64,000 bases of DNA from Delphinus delphis (GCF_949987515.2 NC_082684.1:18281701-18345700); one strand, 5' to 3'. Shown: positions 32,441 through 44,685, numbered from the stretch's first letter. The notes: generated by a model not told the origin, from the letters alone. A program made the numbers and translations.

Positions 32441-33429
32441 CCACTCCCAGAATAGCCGAAGCCTAAGTGGGGTGGGTGTATGTCCAATTTCCAAGTCCTG
32501 GCACTAGTGGCTTTGGTGGCAGCTGCTTGTTACAGTCAACTTTGCATAAACAGGCTGGCTCTAGTGGTGTCCTCTAAAACCAGAATAATTCTGTCTTTTC
32601 TTTAGCCAAGAGAAGACACGCATTTCAAAATCAAAAGTAAATATATATTTTTAAAAGGAAGCAAAGGAGAAACCTGTAATCCCATGGAACAACATGGATT
32701 TCAGCCGGCCCCCACTCCCCCCCTCCACCCACTTCCCCACTCCCATTGGCCACTGCACAGCCCCCTCTGACTTCAAAGGCAGCTCCAGGGGGAAGAGAAG
32801 CACGAGGTCCATGAGGGCCAGCTGGAAGGGGGACCATATCCCTAGGGAAGGGTGGAGGACGAGTGGAGATTCACTACAGAGGTCGGTCAGCTCAAAGAAA
32901 AGAATTCAAAGTGTTTCCAAAAGCTGATTTCTATCAGGACTGCCAGGGCAGATCAGAAGGTATGAGGTTCCAACTGGGAGGGGTGTGCTTCTGTGGCTCA
33001 GATCCCAGGTTTGCAGGATGATCCCAGATTTCTGAGTGCCTGGCTGGATTTGAGGGGCAGGGGTGGCCATCCAGATGTCAAGTAGACTCAGTTTATCCCC
33101 ACCATGACAAGGCAGTGGTATTTCACCCGCCCATAAAGCTGTCTGTGACCCTCAGCATGTCTATAATTTGAAGCAATACTCTTTTACAAGAATGCTCCTG
33201 AATTGACCTATATAAACTAAGTATGTGAAATAACCAAAAAGTTCCTTAAAATGGTTTGTAACATTCCTCGGCCCCATTTTCCCCCAACTTGCTGCAGCGT
33301 CTATTTTTTTTTTTGTCCATGATAGGGGTTGGAGGCCCTGCCTGGAAGTCAAGCCAGTGCTTCCTTCCCTCTGCTCTGCCTCTGATTTACAAGGTGACTT
33401 CTTAGAGACAGCCACTTAGCCGCCTATTC
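32441..33429. other. Unannotated sequence
   Basis: No recognised gene or repeat family. A C-rich patch lies at 32705-32750; the 77- and 84-codon frames here lack family features. Confidence 0.4.
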
Positions 33430-33630
33430 TTGGCTTACCATCCATCGGTTATCAGTGTTACTGCTGCCATTATTATTCAGAATGATTATGGAGTTATGAA
33501 GATGTGCTCATCTGATAATAACGTATGCAATATGCTTTTACACCGCCTAGCTAACACAGCATGCCTGTGATTTTTGTTCTGGCGCAAGTCAAAAACGCTG
33601 CTGCAATGGAATGTTTAGCAGCTTTCTGAA
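33430..33630. promoter_or_regulatory. Candidate conserved non-coding island
   Basis: Repeat-free, with spaced CpGs in AT-rich DNA (CCATCGG, AACGTATGC, CACCGCC, GGCGCAAG, AAACGCTG) and words such as ATTATTATTCAGAATGATTATGG and CTGATAATAACG. This is the look of constrained enhancer DNA. Evidence is compositional only. Confidence 0.25.
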
Positions 33631-34059
33631 CGGTTACATGAGAACTGGGGAAAAAAAAAACAGGTGCCAATATACATATTTTTTAAACAGCATATTGGGT
33701 GTACTTTTGTGCATAGATGACAACCAAATAGGTAACACCATACGCAACGTTAGAAATATCTGGCCCTTTCCTTCTCAACTCAGTGTGGCAAACTCTCTAA
33801 GGGCAGTGATTGCCATTTGCTGTCCTTGACCATCTCACTCAAGTCCTGTTGACAGTAGGGGAAGTAGAGCAGGCATACAGAAGGCAGGGCATTGCCCTCA
33901 GAGGCCAATAAACTGAAAAATAGTATACTGGCTAGAAAGCAGAATCTTGAAGGAGAGCACGGCTGCAGGGAATTAATAAAAAATCCGTACATCTTTTTTT
34001 AAAGGCAGCAGCAGTGGGCTGTGACTAGAATTCACCTCTTCATGCATGCACTCACCTCC
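33631..34059. other. Unannotated sequence
   Basis: Includes an A-run at 33651-33660. No recognised element. Confidence 0.4.
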
Positions 34060-34300
34060 CTTAGTGTGGACGGGAGTTCTGTAACAGCACTGCGGGAGAA
34101 AATGGATTCATACGTCATTTAAAATGAATCATTTCACTTCCTCTCCTCCATTTTTATACATATTGACAAAATACAAAAATACATTTAAAAAAATCGATTC
34201 GGCTTTGTAGTTTTCTACACCAACAGCAAAAGGAGACATCAGAATTATAAGATTCGATAGCCTCTGAATAATTATTTAAATGGGGTCACCCACAACAGCA
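34060..34300. promoter_or_regulatory. Candidate conserved non-coding island
   Basis: Repeat-free stretch with AATCGATTCGGC, ATACGTCATTTAAAATGAATCATTTC (a CRE-like ACGTCA and a small inverted repeat ATTTAAAATGAAT) and TCGATAGCC. Function inferred from appearance only. Confidence 0.22.
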
Positions 34301-34339
34301 TTCCACAGGCCTCAGATTTGCCAACCCAAAATGAAAAAC

Positions 34340-34900
34340 AGGCAATGCATTACAAATCGCTCCTTATTTATTTTGAGATTTGAATTTCTATTTTATTTTT
34401 AACAAGAGCTTCACAGTTCGCTGACAAATGTTCTGAGCTATAGTTAGAGGAATAACTGTATGTAAGATCAGGAACACACATGGACAGAGTTGGTTTTTCA
34501 CTTTTTCTAAACAGAAATACAAAACATGTGGGCACTGTGTGAACTTCATGTCAAGGATTTGAATTGGCCGTCAGAATTTCTGCTCCTCTCTGAGCACAGT
34601 GTGTCAATGCTCTTGGAAGGGTATCTGGAGCGCTTTCGAGGGGTGTCTATAATGCCTTTTCTCTGACACAATAGAATATTTCTACCATCAAGCAAGCAAT
34701 TAGTTTTAATATGAAGAACTGCAAATCTGAAATGCATTTGAAAACAAAATCGACAAATGACTTGTTAGCCTCCTCGCAAAAGGTACAAGCAGCTTGTACT
34801 GCTATTGCTTTAGGAATTAGATTTTCAGAAGTTGGAAAACAGTCTTTGGCTTTCCTTGAAAGAATGCTAGAGGCAATATGCTGATTATTTTTCAAAGTAG
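34340..34900. promoter_or_regulatory. Candidate conserved non-coding island with a 17-bp palindrome
   Basis: No transposon recognised. GTACAAGC (34783-34790) and GCTTGTAC (34792-34799) form a perfect inverted repeat around one central A. CpGs persist (TTCGCTG, GGCCGTC, GCGCTTTCG, AATCGACAAATG). Function inferred only. Confidence 0.25.
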
Positions 34901-35469
34901 GAAAAGAAGGTGTTGAAAGCTTTTAATAACACGTAAAATTCTGAGTTTGCAAGCACCAAACACAAGACAATGATAATGTTTTGGCACTTTATAAATGTAA
35001 GGCACTCTCTCTACTGTTTGGAGACAGCAGATACTTTTAGACAAATTATAACATTCCTGTCTCTATGCCCAAATAGAGGAAAACAGCCAAATACTTTGAG
35101 TCATCAAAAGATAACTATGGTGATGAAAATACAGAGCTCTTGTCCCAAAAGGAAAATAAGAAATCACATATAATTAAAATAGCAGCAAACCTGAAAGAAA
35201 TCCGAATAACTGAGGGTTTGGTCATGAGTTTCTGAGACTGCCTCTGACAGAGTTTCAAATATAGCACAGATTGCAAGTAAAGAAAGATCATTTTATCTCA
35301 AGATTGGTCACTGGTGAACTCAATGGCAGATTATTAATTGGAGGAAGCACAGAATATAAACATACAAGGTCGTGAATGATCTCTTAAAGCCTTAGTGCAA
35401 GAAGCATCCTTCTTGCACTAAGAATTTTACAGGCAAGAGAGAATGAAGGTTTACCAAGCTCCTTAAAAG
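34901..35469. other. Unannotated sequence
   Basis: No recognised gene or repeat family. AAGCATCC..TTCTTGCACTAAG and CTTAGTGCAAGAAG around 35391-35423 form a short inverted repeat. Confidence 0.4.
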
Positions 35470-35615
35470 CCCTGTCCCTCCCAGACATTGTGCTAAGCAC
35501 TTAACATATATTCTTCCCTTTAATCTTCTGGATAGCCCAGCCAAAGAGGTAGTATTATCACTTCTTTACAGATGAACAATTTGACACTCAGACGTGAAGG
35601 CGCTTAGCAGTGGAA
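35470..35615 (-). mobile_element. MIR SINE copy (antisense)
   Basis: TGTGCTAAGCACTTAACATATATTC, TTTAATCTTCTGGATAGCCC, GAGGTAGTATTATCAC and TTTACAGATGAACAATTTGACAC match the antisense MIR core. Confidence 0.7.
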
Positions 35616-36494
35616 CTATGGCTGGAAGGTGGCTCTCCTGGAACAAAGGGGGCCCCCCATTCTGTCTTCCCTCCTGCACCCTCTCGCTCTCTGCATCTCT
35701 TAAAGAGGCTTGAAATTGCTGCTGCAGGTTGTTCATTCATTAGCCCATCTGCCCCATGGGAAGAAGCACAGTCTGGGGCAGGGTTTTCACTACTTGCTGT
35801 AAACAACTTTGTTTGGAGACTCAGGGGTCCAAACCATTCATGTCCCCTTACTCCATTTAGTTATGCTTGGTAGGGGATTCTCGTTGTGGGGCCCGATGTG
35901 CCCATCCCAGAGCAGAGAGCTTTCATTTCCCCATTTCCAACTTAACTTATACATACTTATGAAAAAGGTGAGTTACCTTTTCTGGAGCTGCAGAACCACT
36001 TGATCCATTCTAAAATAATGTTTTGAGGGGGAACCAGAGGTCTCGGTAGATATTTGTTGAGTTTGAAGGAATATTTCAATAAGAACAAATTGTCTTCAGC
36101 TCCAGAAAATGGGAAACAGGGTTGTAAGTCAGAGTCCCTTGTTCTACCCACACACACTCTGCTCTGAGGTACCCAGAGGTATCAGAGGTACAGATTCAAA
36201 ATTTACCTTCAGCCTGTTTTAGGCCTAAGGACTGTACAGGATCATCTGGGTCCAGGTTTCAAGATCTCAGTGCGATGGTAAAAGCCCAGGAGCAAAGCCT
36301 GGGAATAAACAACCTTCAGATGATGAAGGTTGGGTCCAGGCTGCCAAACTATTTCCTTGGCAATCACAACCACCTATTACAGGCTCTGCCAGTATGGCCA
36401 TATTCACAAGTGTGCCCATTAAGTATATCTGAAAACTTAGTAAATAAAAGCCAAAGTAAAAATATTTGCTGACCTAATGACCGTAAGTCTTTTC
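35616..36494. other. Unannotated sequence
   Basis: No recognised gene or repeat family; short frames here are unsupported. Confidence 0.4.
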
Positions 36495-36585
36495 TGCTGA
36501 GTCAGTAAGACTAAGTATGAGTGGTACCCAGAGATATTGAGTCACTAAGACTAAGTATCACTAAGCGAGGGTGGTACCCAGAGAT
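36495..36585. repeat. Local tandem duplication carrying two AP-1 sites
   Basis: Unit one (36498-36535) and unit two (36538-36585) share GTCA..TAAGACTAAGTAT and GTGGTACCCAGAGAT. Unit two has 10 extra bases, CACTAAGCGA. Each unit begins with an exact AP-1 consensus TGAGTCA (36498-36504, 36538-36544), 40 bp apart. The first sits in TGCTGAGTCA, an NF-E2/MARE half-site arrangement. Confidence 0.9.
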
Positions 36586-37408
36586 CAATTTCAGTGAAAA
36601 TGAATCTTGGTGGTGTTGGCCGTGACCTGGTCTGCTCTTAAAAAATGGCCAAGGCCTTTGTTTCCTACCTTACCCAGCATGTCTTGGGTAAATTTTTTCC
36701 AAAGTAGACTAAAGAGATGCAATTCACAAACAGTGGAAAAATATTCCATTTGGAAGAAAAACTATTTGGGAAGCCAACACATTGGTCAACAGGGAGGTCT
36801 TAGATTCCTCACAAGTCTCATCAAAATAAAGTTCTGAAATTTAGGAGATGGTAGTTGTATCCACATGAGAAACACTGGAACAGTTTTCCACGTGAAGTGA
36901 TGGCTTAATAGGAGCAGTGTAGCTAGATTCCTTTGCACTCTAAAAAAAAAGAAACCCTTTAATTTATTTCAGGAATAAAAGTGAATGCAGCTCTGGCAAA
37001 ATGCAGCATAAAGGGAAGAAAATGAGTGAAAGATTTAAAAAAGGCATCTTCAAATTTCTTTCTAACACAAGGATCTTCCAGAGGTTCAAGACACAAGTTA
37101 ACAGGCAATACCACAGCTTCCGCCAACCTCTCTTTGTCTAGAGATCATTTTTGACCCCTTGGTATTAACATTTGTAAAAGAACCAAGACTGTCCTGGCTT
37201 TCTATAGCATGAAAGGTTGCCAGGTGAAAAAAACATAATACAAATAAGGCATGGGACCTATGCATGCCAACAAATATTCAGTGTTTATCAGAAAATCAAA
37301 TTTAACCAGGCATCCTGTATTTTTATTTATTATATCTATTAACCCTCTAATAGAACAATCAAGCAGTCATGAGCAAATTCTGAATGAACTATTTTTGAGC
37401 TGGTTAAT
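36586..37408. other. Unannotated sequence
   Basis: No recognised gene or repeat family. Confidence 0.4.
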
Positions 37409-37590
37409 GGTGCAACCAGAGGTCCTTAACCGCTATTGTGCTTCATGTTTTCCTGGGAAGCTCTTTGAAAATGCAGACTCCTGGGACCTTCCCCTAGAGG
37501 TCAGTTCTCCTATGGGCCAAATATCACTGTGCTTACAAGTTTCCAGGAGAATCTTGATGCACACATATTTGAGAATGACTGTGTTAACCC
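37409..37590 (+). mobile_element. MER5A-type hAT DNA transposon (diverged)
   Basis: Left end CAGAGGTCCTTAACC, interior GGGAAGCTCTTTGAAAATGCAGACTCCTGGGACC and CCCCTAGAGGTCAG, right end AGGAGAATCTTGATGCACACAT then TTTGAGAATGACTGTG. This is the MER5A order, including the complementary ends. The 145-codon frame at 37251-37688 runs across it and is fortuitous. Confidence 0.7.
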
Positions 37591-38200
37591 AGACTAATAA
37601 AAATAAATGTGGAAGACACAATAAGCCAGATTTCTTTGATGGCTCAAATCACTCCATTAGGCCTTTAGAGGTGACTCGGATGTCCTGAATCTTAAGGTAG
37701 TGTGAACTTGAGAACATCAAAAGGAGATAACGTCAACCCAAATACTGGTTAAGAAAATATTGTCACGGACCACTTCTTCATTACCCACATGAGGACACTG
37801 CGGGAGAACCACTCATTCTAAATTTGTAACCCAGAAGCACAACCAAGTATAGAATCTCTGACACCTGATGCCAGAATTCACCCCATGTTGTCATTTCTAA
37901 ACAATTCCTCCTTACATCCTGTTTCTTGAACAGCTGAGAGAGTTGGCACACCCAACAGAAGGAGCTGAGACATTCTTCTACCCTTAGCTAATGTGCGAAC
38001 TCCTTTGCCACCATGTAACCGTCCAATCACAGTATAACATAACGACATCCACATTTGAATCAGGAATTATCTCAACAGATGTGAGCTGGGTCTTCATTGT
38101 ATCAGTAAATGCTAACATAGCATTAAAAGTGAGTAAAGAAAAATCGGACTTTTCTTCATGGAAAATAAAGCTCAATGACTTTTTACTTCCAAGGACATGC
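37591..38200. other. Unannotated sequence
   Basis: No recognised gene or repeat family. The 91-codon frame at 37991-38266 ends in the TG microsatellite and is unsupported. Confidence 0.4.
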
Positions 38201-38203
38201 TGT

Positions 38204-38253
<50 letters not shown>

Positions 38254-38257
38254 GTGT
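38201..38257. repeat. (TG)n microsatellite
   Basis: About 57 bp of TG with single TC and GC interruptions. Confidence 0.97.
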
Positions 38258-38347
38258 TGCCTATAAATGGGCAGGAATGATGGAGGCGGGAGTGTTTCCT
38301 TCTCTTACCATCAGCAGAATTTCTTCTCTGGGGCATAATAGCCATTT

Positions 38348-38416
38348 ACAATAGCTCCACACACACAGCCTTGCATTCACAATAGCTCCACACACACAGC
38401 CTTGCATTTACAATAG
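38348..38416. repeat. 31-bp tandem duplication (2.2 copies)
   Basis: Unit starting ACAATAGCTCCACACAC at 38348-38378 is repeated at 38379-38409 with one difference (final C to T), then a 7-bp partial third copy ACAATAG. High identity implies a recent duplication. Confidence 0.95.
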
Positions 38417-38624
38417 ATAAAAACTTCTCTCCCAGGGAGGCTATGTTCCACAATCTTGGGTTGCTAACTATGAGATACAAATGACCAAGAGGATGAGCCA
38501 GCCAAAGAAAGATGTTAACACAGAAACTGTGGCTAATCAGTAATTAGAATGGCCAAGAACTGGAAAGCTAGAACTGAAGCATGGGTCTGTATGCAGCAGG
38601 AATTCAGGAGAGTGGAAAGTAGGC

Positions 38625-38855
38625 ATGAGCGTTCTCTCTTGAGAGTTACTCAGACTTGTGTTCAAACCCGAGTTCCATCTTGTCTGGCCCTGAGATCTTG
38701 GGCAGGTTACTCAAACTCTCTGTGCCCCTTAGCCATCTGGAAAATGTAAGTAACAGCAGCAAACTCAAAGAGCTCCTTTGATGATTAAATAAATTAGTGT
38801 GTGTGAACTACCCACCACAGCGCATGGTACATGCTCACTAAATGGCAATAATGAG
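38625..38855 (+). mobile_element. MIR SINE copy, nearly complete (sense)
   Basis: TTCAAACCCGAGTTCC, CTGAGATCTTGGGCAGGTTACTCAAACTCTCTGTGCC, TTTGATGATTAAATAAATTAG and CATGGTACATGCTCACTAAATGGC are the sense MIR landmarks in order. Confidence 0.85.
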
Positions 38856-39284
38856 ATGCAAGAATGCACATTTCTGTGGGCCCAGTGGGTCAGCCCATCA
38901 CCATGTATTTGCCAGTACTTAGGCACAGACTCTGTGCCTAGCTACATACAGGATGAATGAGCAATAAAAGAATATCAATACCTACTTCCTGTCTGCACAT
39001 AACTGTCTTATAATCCATGTACCAATATACGCTTAATAGCAACTCCTGCCATGACCCTGGGACCTGATTAACTGGTGTTGATAATACAAAACATTGTAAG
39101 ACACATTGCCCTGCCCCCATGTCTTGGTTGAGGAAATAACACACACCTGCTGGAGAAGTTAATGAAAATGACGGTTGAATAACAATAAAAGGACAACATA
39201 AAAGTACAAAGGGCAGTAGATGAATCACTGATGAGCAGTCAGACAAGTGGTATAACTGATAACACCATCCATGAGCTCAGAGAA
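38856..39284. other. Unannotated sequence
   Basis: No gene seen. The 102-codon minus-strand frame at 38938-39246 has no family features; parts may be old L2. Confidence 0.35.
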
Positions 39285-39420
39285 AAAGGGAACTGCCGTG
39301 AGTTAAAGCAGTCTGGGAATTCTTCATGGAAGATAAGCCACTTGAGACTGGCCTTGAAAGAACAGTAGGATTTAGATAAGCAGAGAAGAGGAAATCCTAG
39401 ATTTATGATACAAGAAAGCC
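39285..39420 (-). mobile_element. L2 fragment (antisense)
   Basis: TTCTTCATGGAAGATAAGCCACTTGAGACTGGCCTTGAAAGAACAGTAGG followed by GCAGAGAAGAGG fits antisense L2 text of the type GAGGTGACATTTGAGC..GGCCTTGAAGGATGAGTAGG. Confidence 0.55.
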
Positions 39421-39704
39421 ACAGAAATGAGAAAACACAGGGCTAAGTGATGACTTAGAGATACACAGTACATTAGCCATGCTGTTTGCAGCACTGAATG
39501 CCAGGCACAAAAGTTGGACCATTGCTATTGAGGCCGGTGGTTCTCAACATTTTATTGTTTGTCTCACCACTATACAGCTGTCAAGTAATAACAGTGATCA
39601 TTCTCAAGGCTCCACTCAAAAGGATTTGGGGTTGCATAAATAAGACTGATTGTAGATTATATAAAGTCCTAGTAAACTGGCACTAGCAATCCCCCCCCGA
39701 ACTC

Positions 39705-39705
<1 letters not shown>

Positions 39706-39749
<44 letters not shown>
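39706..39749. repeat. (AC)n microsatellite
   Basis: About 44 bp of AC preceded by a C8 run at 39691-39698. Confidence 0.97.
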
Positions 39750-39751
<2 letters not shown>

Positions 39752-40176
39752 CGACACAATTTCACTGACTGCAAAACAATCGTCTCTTGACACATGGTTT
39801 ACATGGCTGCCTTGGGACAAGAGCCTCTAAGAGCTTTAGCAGCCAAATCAAGAGACACTTGATAAGGAAAGAAGGTGCTCTCCACGTTCTTCAAACATCA
39901 AGTGCACTGGGTCAGAGGAGGAGAGTCCCTCTATGGCTCTGCTCCAGTGGCCTCCCCCAGCCCACCTTGTTACAATTCCTTGTTACAACTCCCACACCAC
40001 CATGGGAAGAAAGTCAAGGAAATATTCAACACCAGATGAATAATGATTACCTTTGATTCTCATTTTTGGAATCAATCTTTGATACAGCTTTTACACATGT
40101 CAGTGGGAGGGAAGAGCCCAGGGATTAGATAAACCATTTCTCCTTTCTTATGGCCACATCCACCACCCCATCCATT
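39750..40176. other. Unannotated sequence
   Basis: No recognised gene or repeat family. Confidence 0.4.
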
Positions 40177-40186
40177 GGGTTATACT

Positions 40187-40188
40187 AT

Positions 40189-40219
<31 letters not shown>

Positions 40220-40419
40220 TTTTTTTGGCGGTACGCAGGCCTCTCACTGTTGTGGCCTCTCCCGTTGCGGAGCACAGGCTCCAGACACGCAGGCTCAGCG
40301 GCCATGGCTCACAGGCCCAGCCGCTCCGCGGCATGTGGGATCTTCCCGGACCGGGGCACGAACCTGTGTCCCCTGCATCGGCAGGCGGACTCTCAACCAC
40401 TGCGCCACCAGGGAAGCCC
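40187..40419 (-). mobile_element. CHR-family SINE (cetacean short type, antisense) with (TTTA)n tail
   Basis: Complete element. The antisense tail has become a ~36-bp (TTTA)n microsatellite at 40187-40222. Flanked by an exact 10-bp target-site duplication GGGTTATACT (40177-40186, 40420-40429). Confidence 0.97.
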
Positions 40420-40429
40420 GGGTTATACT

Positions 40430-42689
40430 TTTTAAACTGCCAACTATGGACCACTGAATTAAAATGTCATAATAGGTACTATTTGGCCATCTAATATTTC
40501 AATATCCTCCTTACCCCACATCCTCCTTACCCCACAAAGTTCTTTATAGTTTGTTAAAGTTTCTGAAACTAATATATAAGAGGGTGATAATTTCCATTTT
40601 AAAAGAAATTCTAGAATATAAAAATGTTATAGCAGATCCAAATATAAACACATTATAGCCGACCCTGAGCTAACATCATGTTGATTCTTAAAATCATGCA
40701 CGCTTCTGAGAAAAACCTTAGCAGATAGCATCCTGTGATAAAAATAAAAGTATATCCATTTTAAACAACTTCAGCCTTGAGCAAATCAGATGAAGAAAAG
40801 CCCTGGGTTCCAAATCCTTAGGATGTCACCAGGGCCCAAGATACACTGTAATCACCTTACACCGCCCAAAGCCAGTATCACTGAGAAGCATAAACAGATA
40901 CTTTCTTAAGATAGAAGTCTTACAAACACTTGAAGCAACAAATGCTTTAAAATCTAAACTCCTGATTCATGGCAGACTACAATGAAAATAAGTATAATGT
41001 AACATACTAAGACACCAGAGCTGTTTTCAAGGAAATAATGAAAATTTAAGGGAAAACACAAGCATAAAGAATTGCTTAAAACCATGCGCTTCACCCTTTG
41101 CTCTTTCAGTAACTGTATAAATTAGAGCATATCTATGCAATGCTTTTTAAAAAAAAAAAAATTCTAAATATGAATTCATTTAGCTGCTTCCAATACTGTG
41201 GTCAGGTTCAGGTAAAAAAGTACAACTATGAATCCTAATGCCTAAAATGAAAAGAGTTCAGTTATTACATGTTCAATTTTGTATGTATCTACTCAGTTAT
41301 TTACAATATCCTCACGTAGATTCTAACCCGGAGTTGGAATTTGAAACCTACGAAAACCAAGGGCTTTCATCTTCAATATTCAACACAAACTTGGCATCAG
41401 AACAAGAGAACATCTTTGAAGGAGCCAAGGTATAATTTGGGACAAAAATGACAACTCTACTCTCCTGGGTGATGGCTGTCAATACTGGAAGCTAGAGAAT
41501 GGTGATGGTGGCAATACACAGTCTTATGTGGTGTGAAAGCTTGTCACTTTCTGTTCCTGATTTTTTACTAAGGTTGAAAATGATATATCCATCTGGAGAA
41601 AGCCTGTTTAAAGAATATGGTGGTAGATGAAATGGACATACCAACATCCTATCAATACCACTAAGACTGACTCTCTGTCACATTTAATTAGCATGATCCC
41701 AAAATTGAACTGGTCAAAACTTTTATAAGAAAACATCTCGGTAATGGCAGCACTTGTGATGATTTTATCGCTAATGCAAAATCCTTCCAAAGGCACTGAA
41801 AAAAAAAAAGCTTTAATAACATTATTTTAGGATTGGTATCCTGCCATTGTCTCACTGGTGTGCAGCAAGATAAATGTATTTTTTAGCAGCTCTGATAAAA
41901 CCATAACAAACTGGTAACCAAAGGGCCCAGTGACAAAATAAACCTCATCTGAAATTCTTAAAACACACTCCTTAGTGTGACTGCCTGCAGAGTTTTATGA
42001 GAACTCGGTAGCGTACTCACAATTGTCCTGGTTCCTACTGGTTCCTTGTCTCTAAGGTTTATCTCTAAGGGCCAAGTTAAGTGCATCCTGGGTGGTGTTC
42101 ACTGTAGGAAATGATGTCTTCCTTCTGCTGCTCTTGTGCTGCTCTGGTCCACAGTCCCAGCACAGAGGACTGGGTTCCACCCTCCTCCTTGCCCCTGGTG
42201 CCATTTCCTGGTCAGCTCAGGGAACCAGAGGGGCTCAGTTTTGCCCTTCTCTCCATCCTAGGCTAGAAACCTGCATTGACACAGGTCTCCTTAACAACAG
42301 CTGGTCAGCTGTCAAGGACGTGGGGTAATGACAGAGCTGCTTTGGGCAGACACAGATCCTCTTTTCTTTCTAGAGGAAACCAAGAACAGTGCCCAAGAAC
42401 AAAATGATAACCACCTCTACTGGCTTAAGTGCCTTCCTTTGGTCTCACAGAGCCCTCAATAGTTTGTCACAACGTCCAAAAGGTCCACCATGAATATATT
42501 CCTTTTCTTCCGTGAAGAGTTGCGGTTGCTAAGAAATTACTATCACAACGTTACTACTTATCATGATAAGGTTTACTCATTAATTAGTATCAGAGCTGGA
42601 ATTTCTAAGATAAAGGCTGACCTGAAAATCCTTAAGACACTAGGGTAAGAGGGGATGAGAGGGGATGCAAGGAATGAGAAGCAGAGAGA
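40430..42689. other. Unannotated sequence
   Basis: About 2.2 kb with no gene or recognised family. A 16-bp word ATCCTCCTTACCCCAC is tandemly repeated at 40504-40535. Confidence 0.4.
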
Positions 42690-42815
42690 AATGGTTAATA
42701 TATACCAGGCACTGGGCTAGACATACATACCATGTCCATTAATCTCTAGGCTTCTCCATTTTACAGACAATGAAAATGGATTTCAAAAGGTCAAGTAACT
42801 AAGAGGAGCGCCTAA
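42690..42815 (-). mobile_element. MIR fragment (antisense)
   Basis: TACCAGGCACTGGGCTAGACA, CATTAATCTCTAGGC, CATTTTACAGACAATGAAAATGG and AGGTCAAGTAACTAAG match the antisense MIR. Confidence 0.7.
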
Positions 42816-43629
42816 GAATAGGAGGAGTGAGCATCCAAGGTAGGGCTCCACGGTGAGCGTCCTCATTAATTAGAGGGGAGGGCAGGACCAGAACACGGGA
42901 TCCCTGAGGAAGTTCATGGAAACAGAAAAGACAAAAGAAACGACAGGTAAACTAAATGTGAAGCTCAGTCCCCGTCTTTTGTGCCATTTGATTCAGAGTT
43001 GCTCCAAGCTTCCTGAACATGGTCCATTTTTCAGGGAAATCCCCATCTATATTTATATAAAGAAGGAAAATTAAATTCAGTTGGAAATACACCTAGCAAT
43101 GACCACTGTCTCAGTCCTAATGCCTCCCTCACACATGGTTGTTAAGGTTTTCCAATCACCTTTTAATTTCAGCATTCATCCTCCTTACAATAGCCCTTTC
43201 CATTATCCAAGCAGGGCAAAGAAACTCTTTACTTTTCAGCAGGAAACTGAGTGACCAACCTAGGGCAGACTTGGAACAAAAACCATGTTTTCTGCCTCAA
43301 AGACCCACATTCCTCCTCCGGCATCCTCCTTCCCCAAGTCAGCGAGGTTCTACAAATAGAGACAGTGTTTGCTGCCTTCTCACTTCCTTGTCTTTATTTG
43401 TCCCCTGATGAAACAGGATAAGGGGCAAATTCTCAAAGAACCCACCATGAGGAAGATAGAGATGGCTAATCTCCAAGTAAGTAGTAAGACTCCTTGCTCT
43501 GCAGAGGAACTGTGCAAGTCTTCGGCAACCCACCTGCTGGGAGGAGGGTAAGCCATGCTGTCGTAGAACTTAACCGAGCTGGATGTTTCCCTGATCTCTA
43601 TAGGAAAACAAAATGCACTCATAAGTCCT
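42816..43629. other. Unannotated sequence
   Basis: No recognised gene or repeat family; frames of 60-89 codons here are unsupported. Confidence 0.4.
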
Positions 43630-43862
43630 TTGCCCTATGCTAGACCCCATTCTAAGTGCTTTACAGATATTAAGTCATTCAATTCTCACAACAAACCTAT
43701 GAGTAGGTACTGGGATTGTCTGCATTATACAGAGAAAGATACTGAGGCAGAGTGATAAAGACCTTGCCCGAACTCCTAGGTAAATAAGTGACAAAGCCAA
43801 CGTATGAGCCCAGGTGGGGAGTCTGACTTTGGAATCCATGCTCTTCATCCATATAGTATGGC
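43630..43862 (-). mobile_element. MIR SINE copy, nearly complete (antisense)
   Basis: CATTCTAAGTGCTTTACAG, CATTCAATTCTCACAACAAACC, TATACAGAGAAAGATACTGAGGC, TATGAGCCCAGG and TGGAATCCATGCTCTTCATCC are the antisense MIR landmarks. Confidence 0.85.
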
Positions 43863-44685
43863 AATACGGCAAACATGCATATGACACATACACAGTGTAT
43901 GTCTTCCTAGAAAGTTCCATTCTGGTCTAACAGAGGAAGTGTGTAGAAGGAGGTCCAAACGACCTTTGGAGTTTCCATTATGTGCAGGCACCATGGTATG
44001 ATGGAAATACCATGATGTTCAAGACACTGCCCAGGTGCCCATGGGGTTCTGAGGGGACGTGTCAAACATGGCAGCTGACCCGGGGCTGGCTGCAAGCAAT
44101 TCTGCAAAGCTCAAATCCAATATCCTGCTCCCAACTGATGGATGTGTTTGCACACACCTCCTCTAGCTCCTTTGAAAAAGATTACCACTGAGCCAGGCAG
44201 CAACACATTTTTCATTTTAAATAGGTTCCAATAGATGTGTCCTTCCTCCAACTTTCAACGACACTAGCTGAATCATGAGAAATTTTGGTCACCTGTGGAA
44301 ACTATTTTCATTACTTTCTAGTCCCAACACAAATATTAATATTGCTGAAAGTTCTGCACTGTGTTACCCTTCATCTGGCAGAAACGGACTGTTTTTTCAT
44401 CATGACTGATTCACAAACGACCAAACTGAAAAATATTTACGCTTGCTTCATTCTGGGAAGCTGATACACTGAAGAGGTCTGTTCCTTTTCAATCATGCCA
44501 AAGATTTGATAGGATGCAATACTGCAACTGTTTTTCTGCCACCAGATGACATTTTTTCTCCCTGCAACTAGGCCAGGAATATAAACCCTGAAGAGTATAC
44601 CACACATATTTGGATCAGCTACTGAACAATACTGCATATTGCATTTTCCCAAATGCTTTCACCAAAATAGCAGCAGAAATCCTCA

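Noticed and set aside
37251..37688. 145-codon frame
   Set aside because: Overlaps a MER5A DNA transposon and has no recognisable domain.
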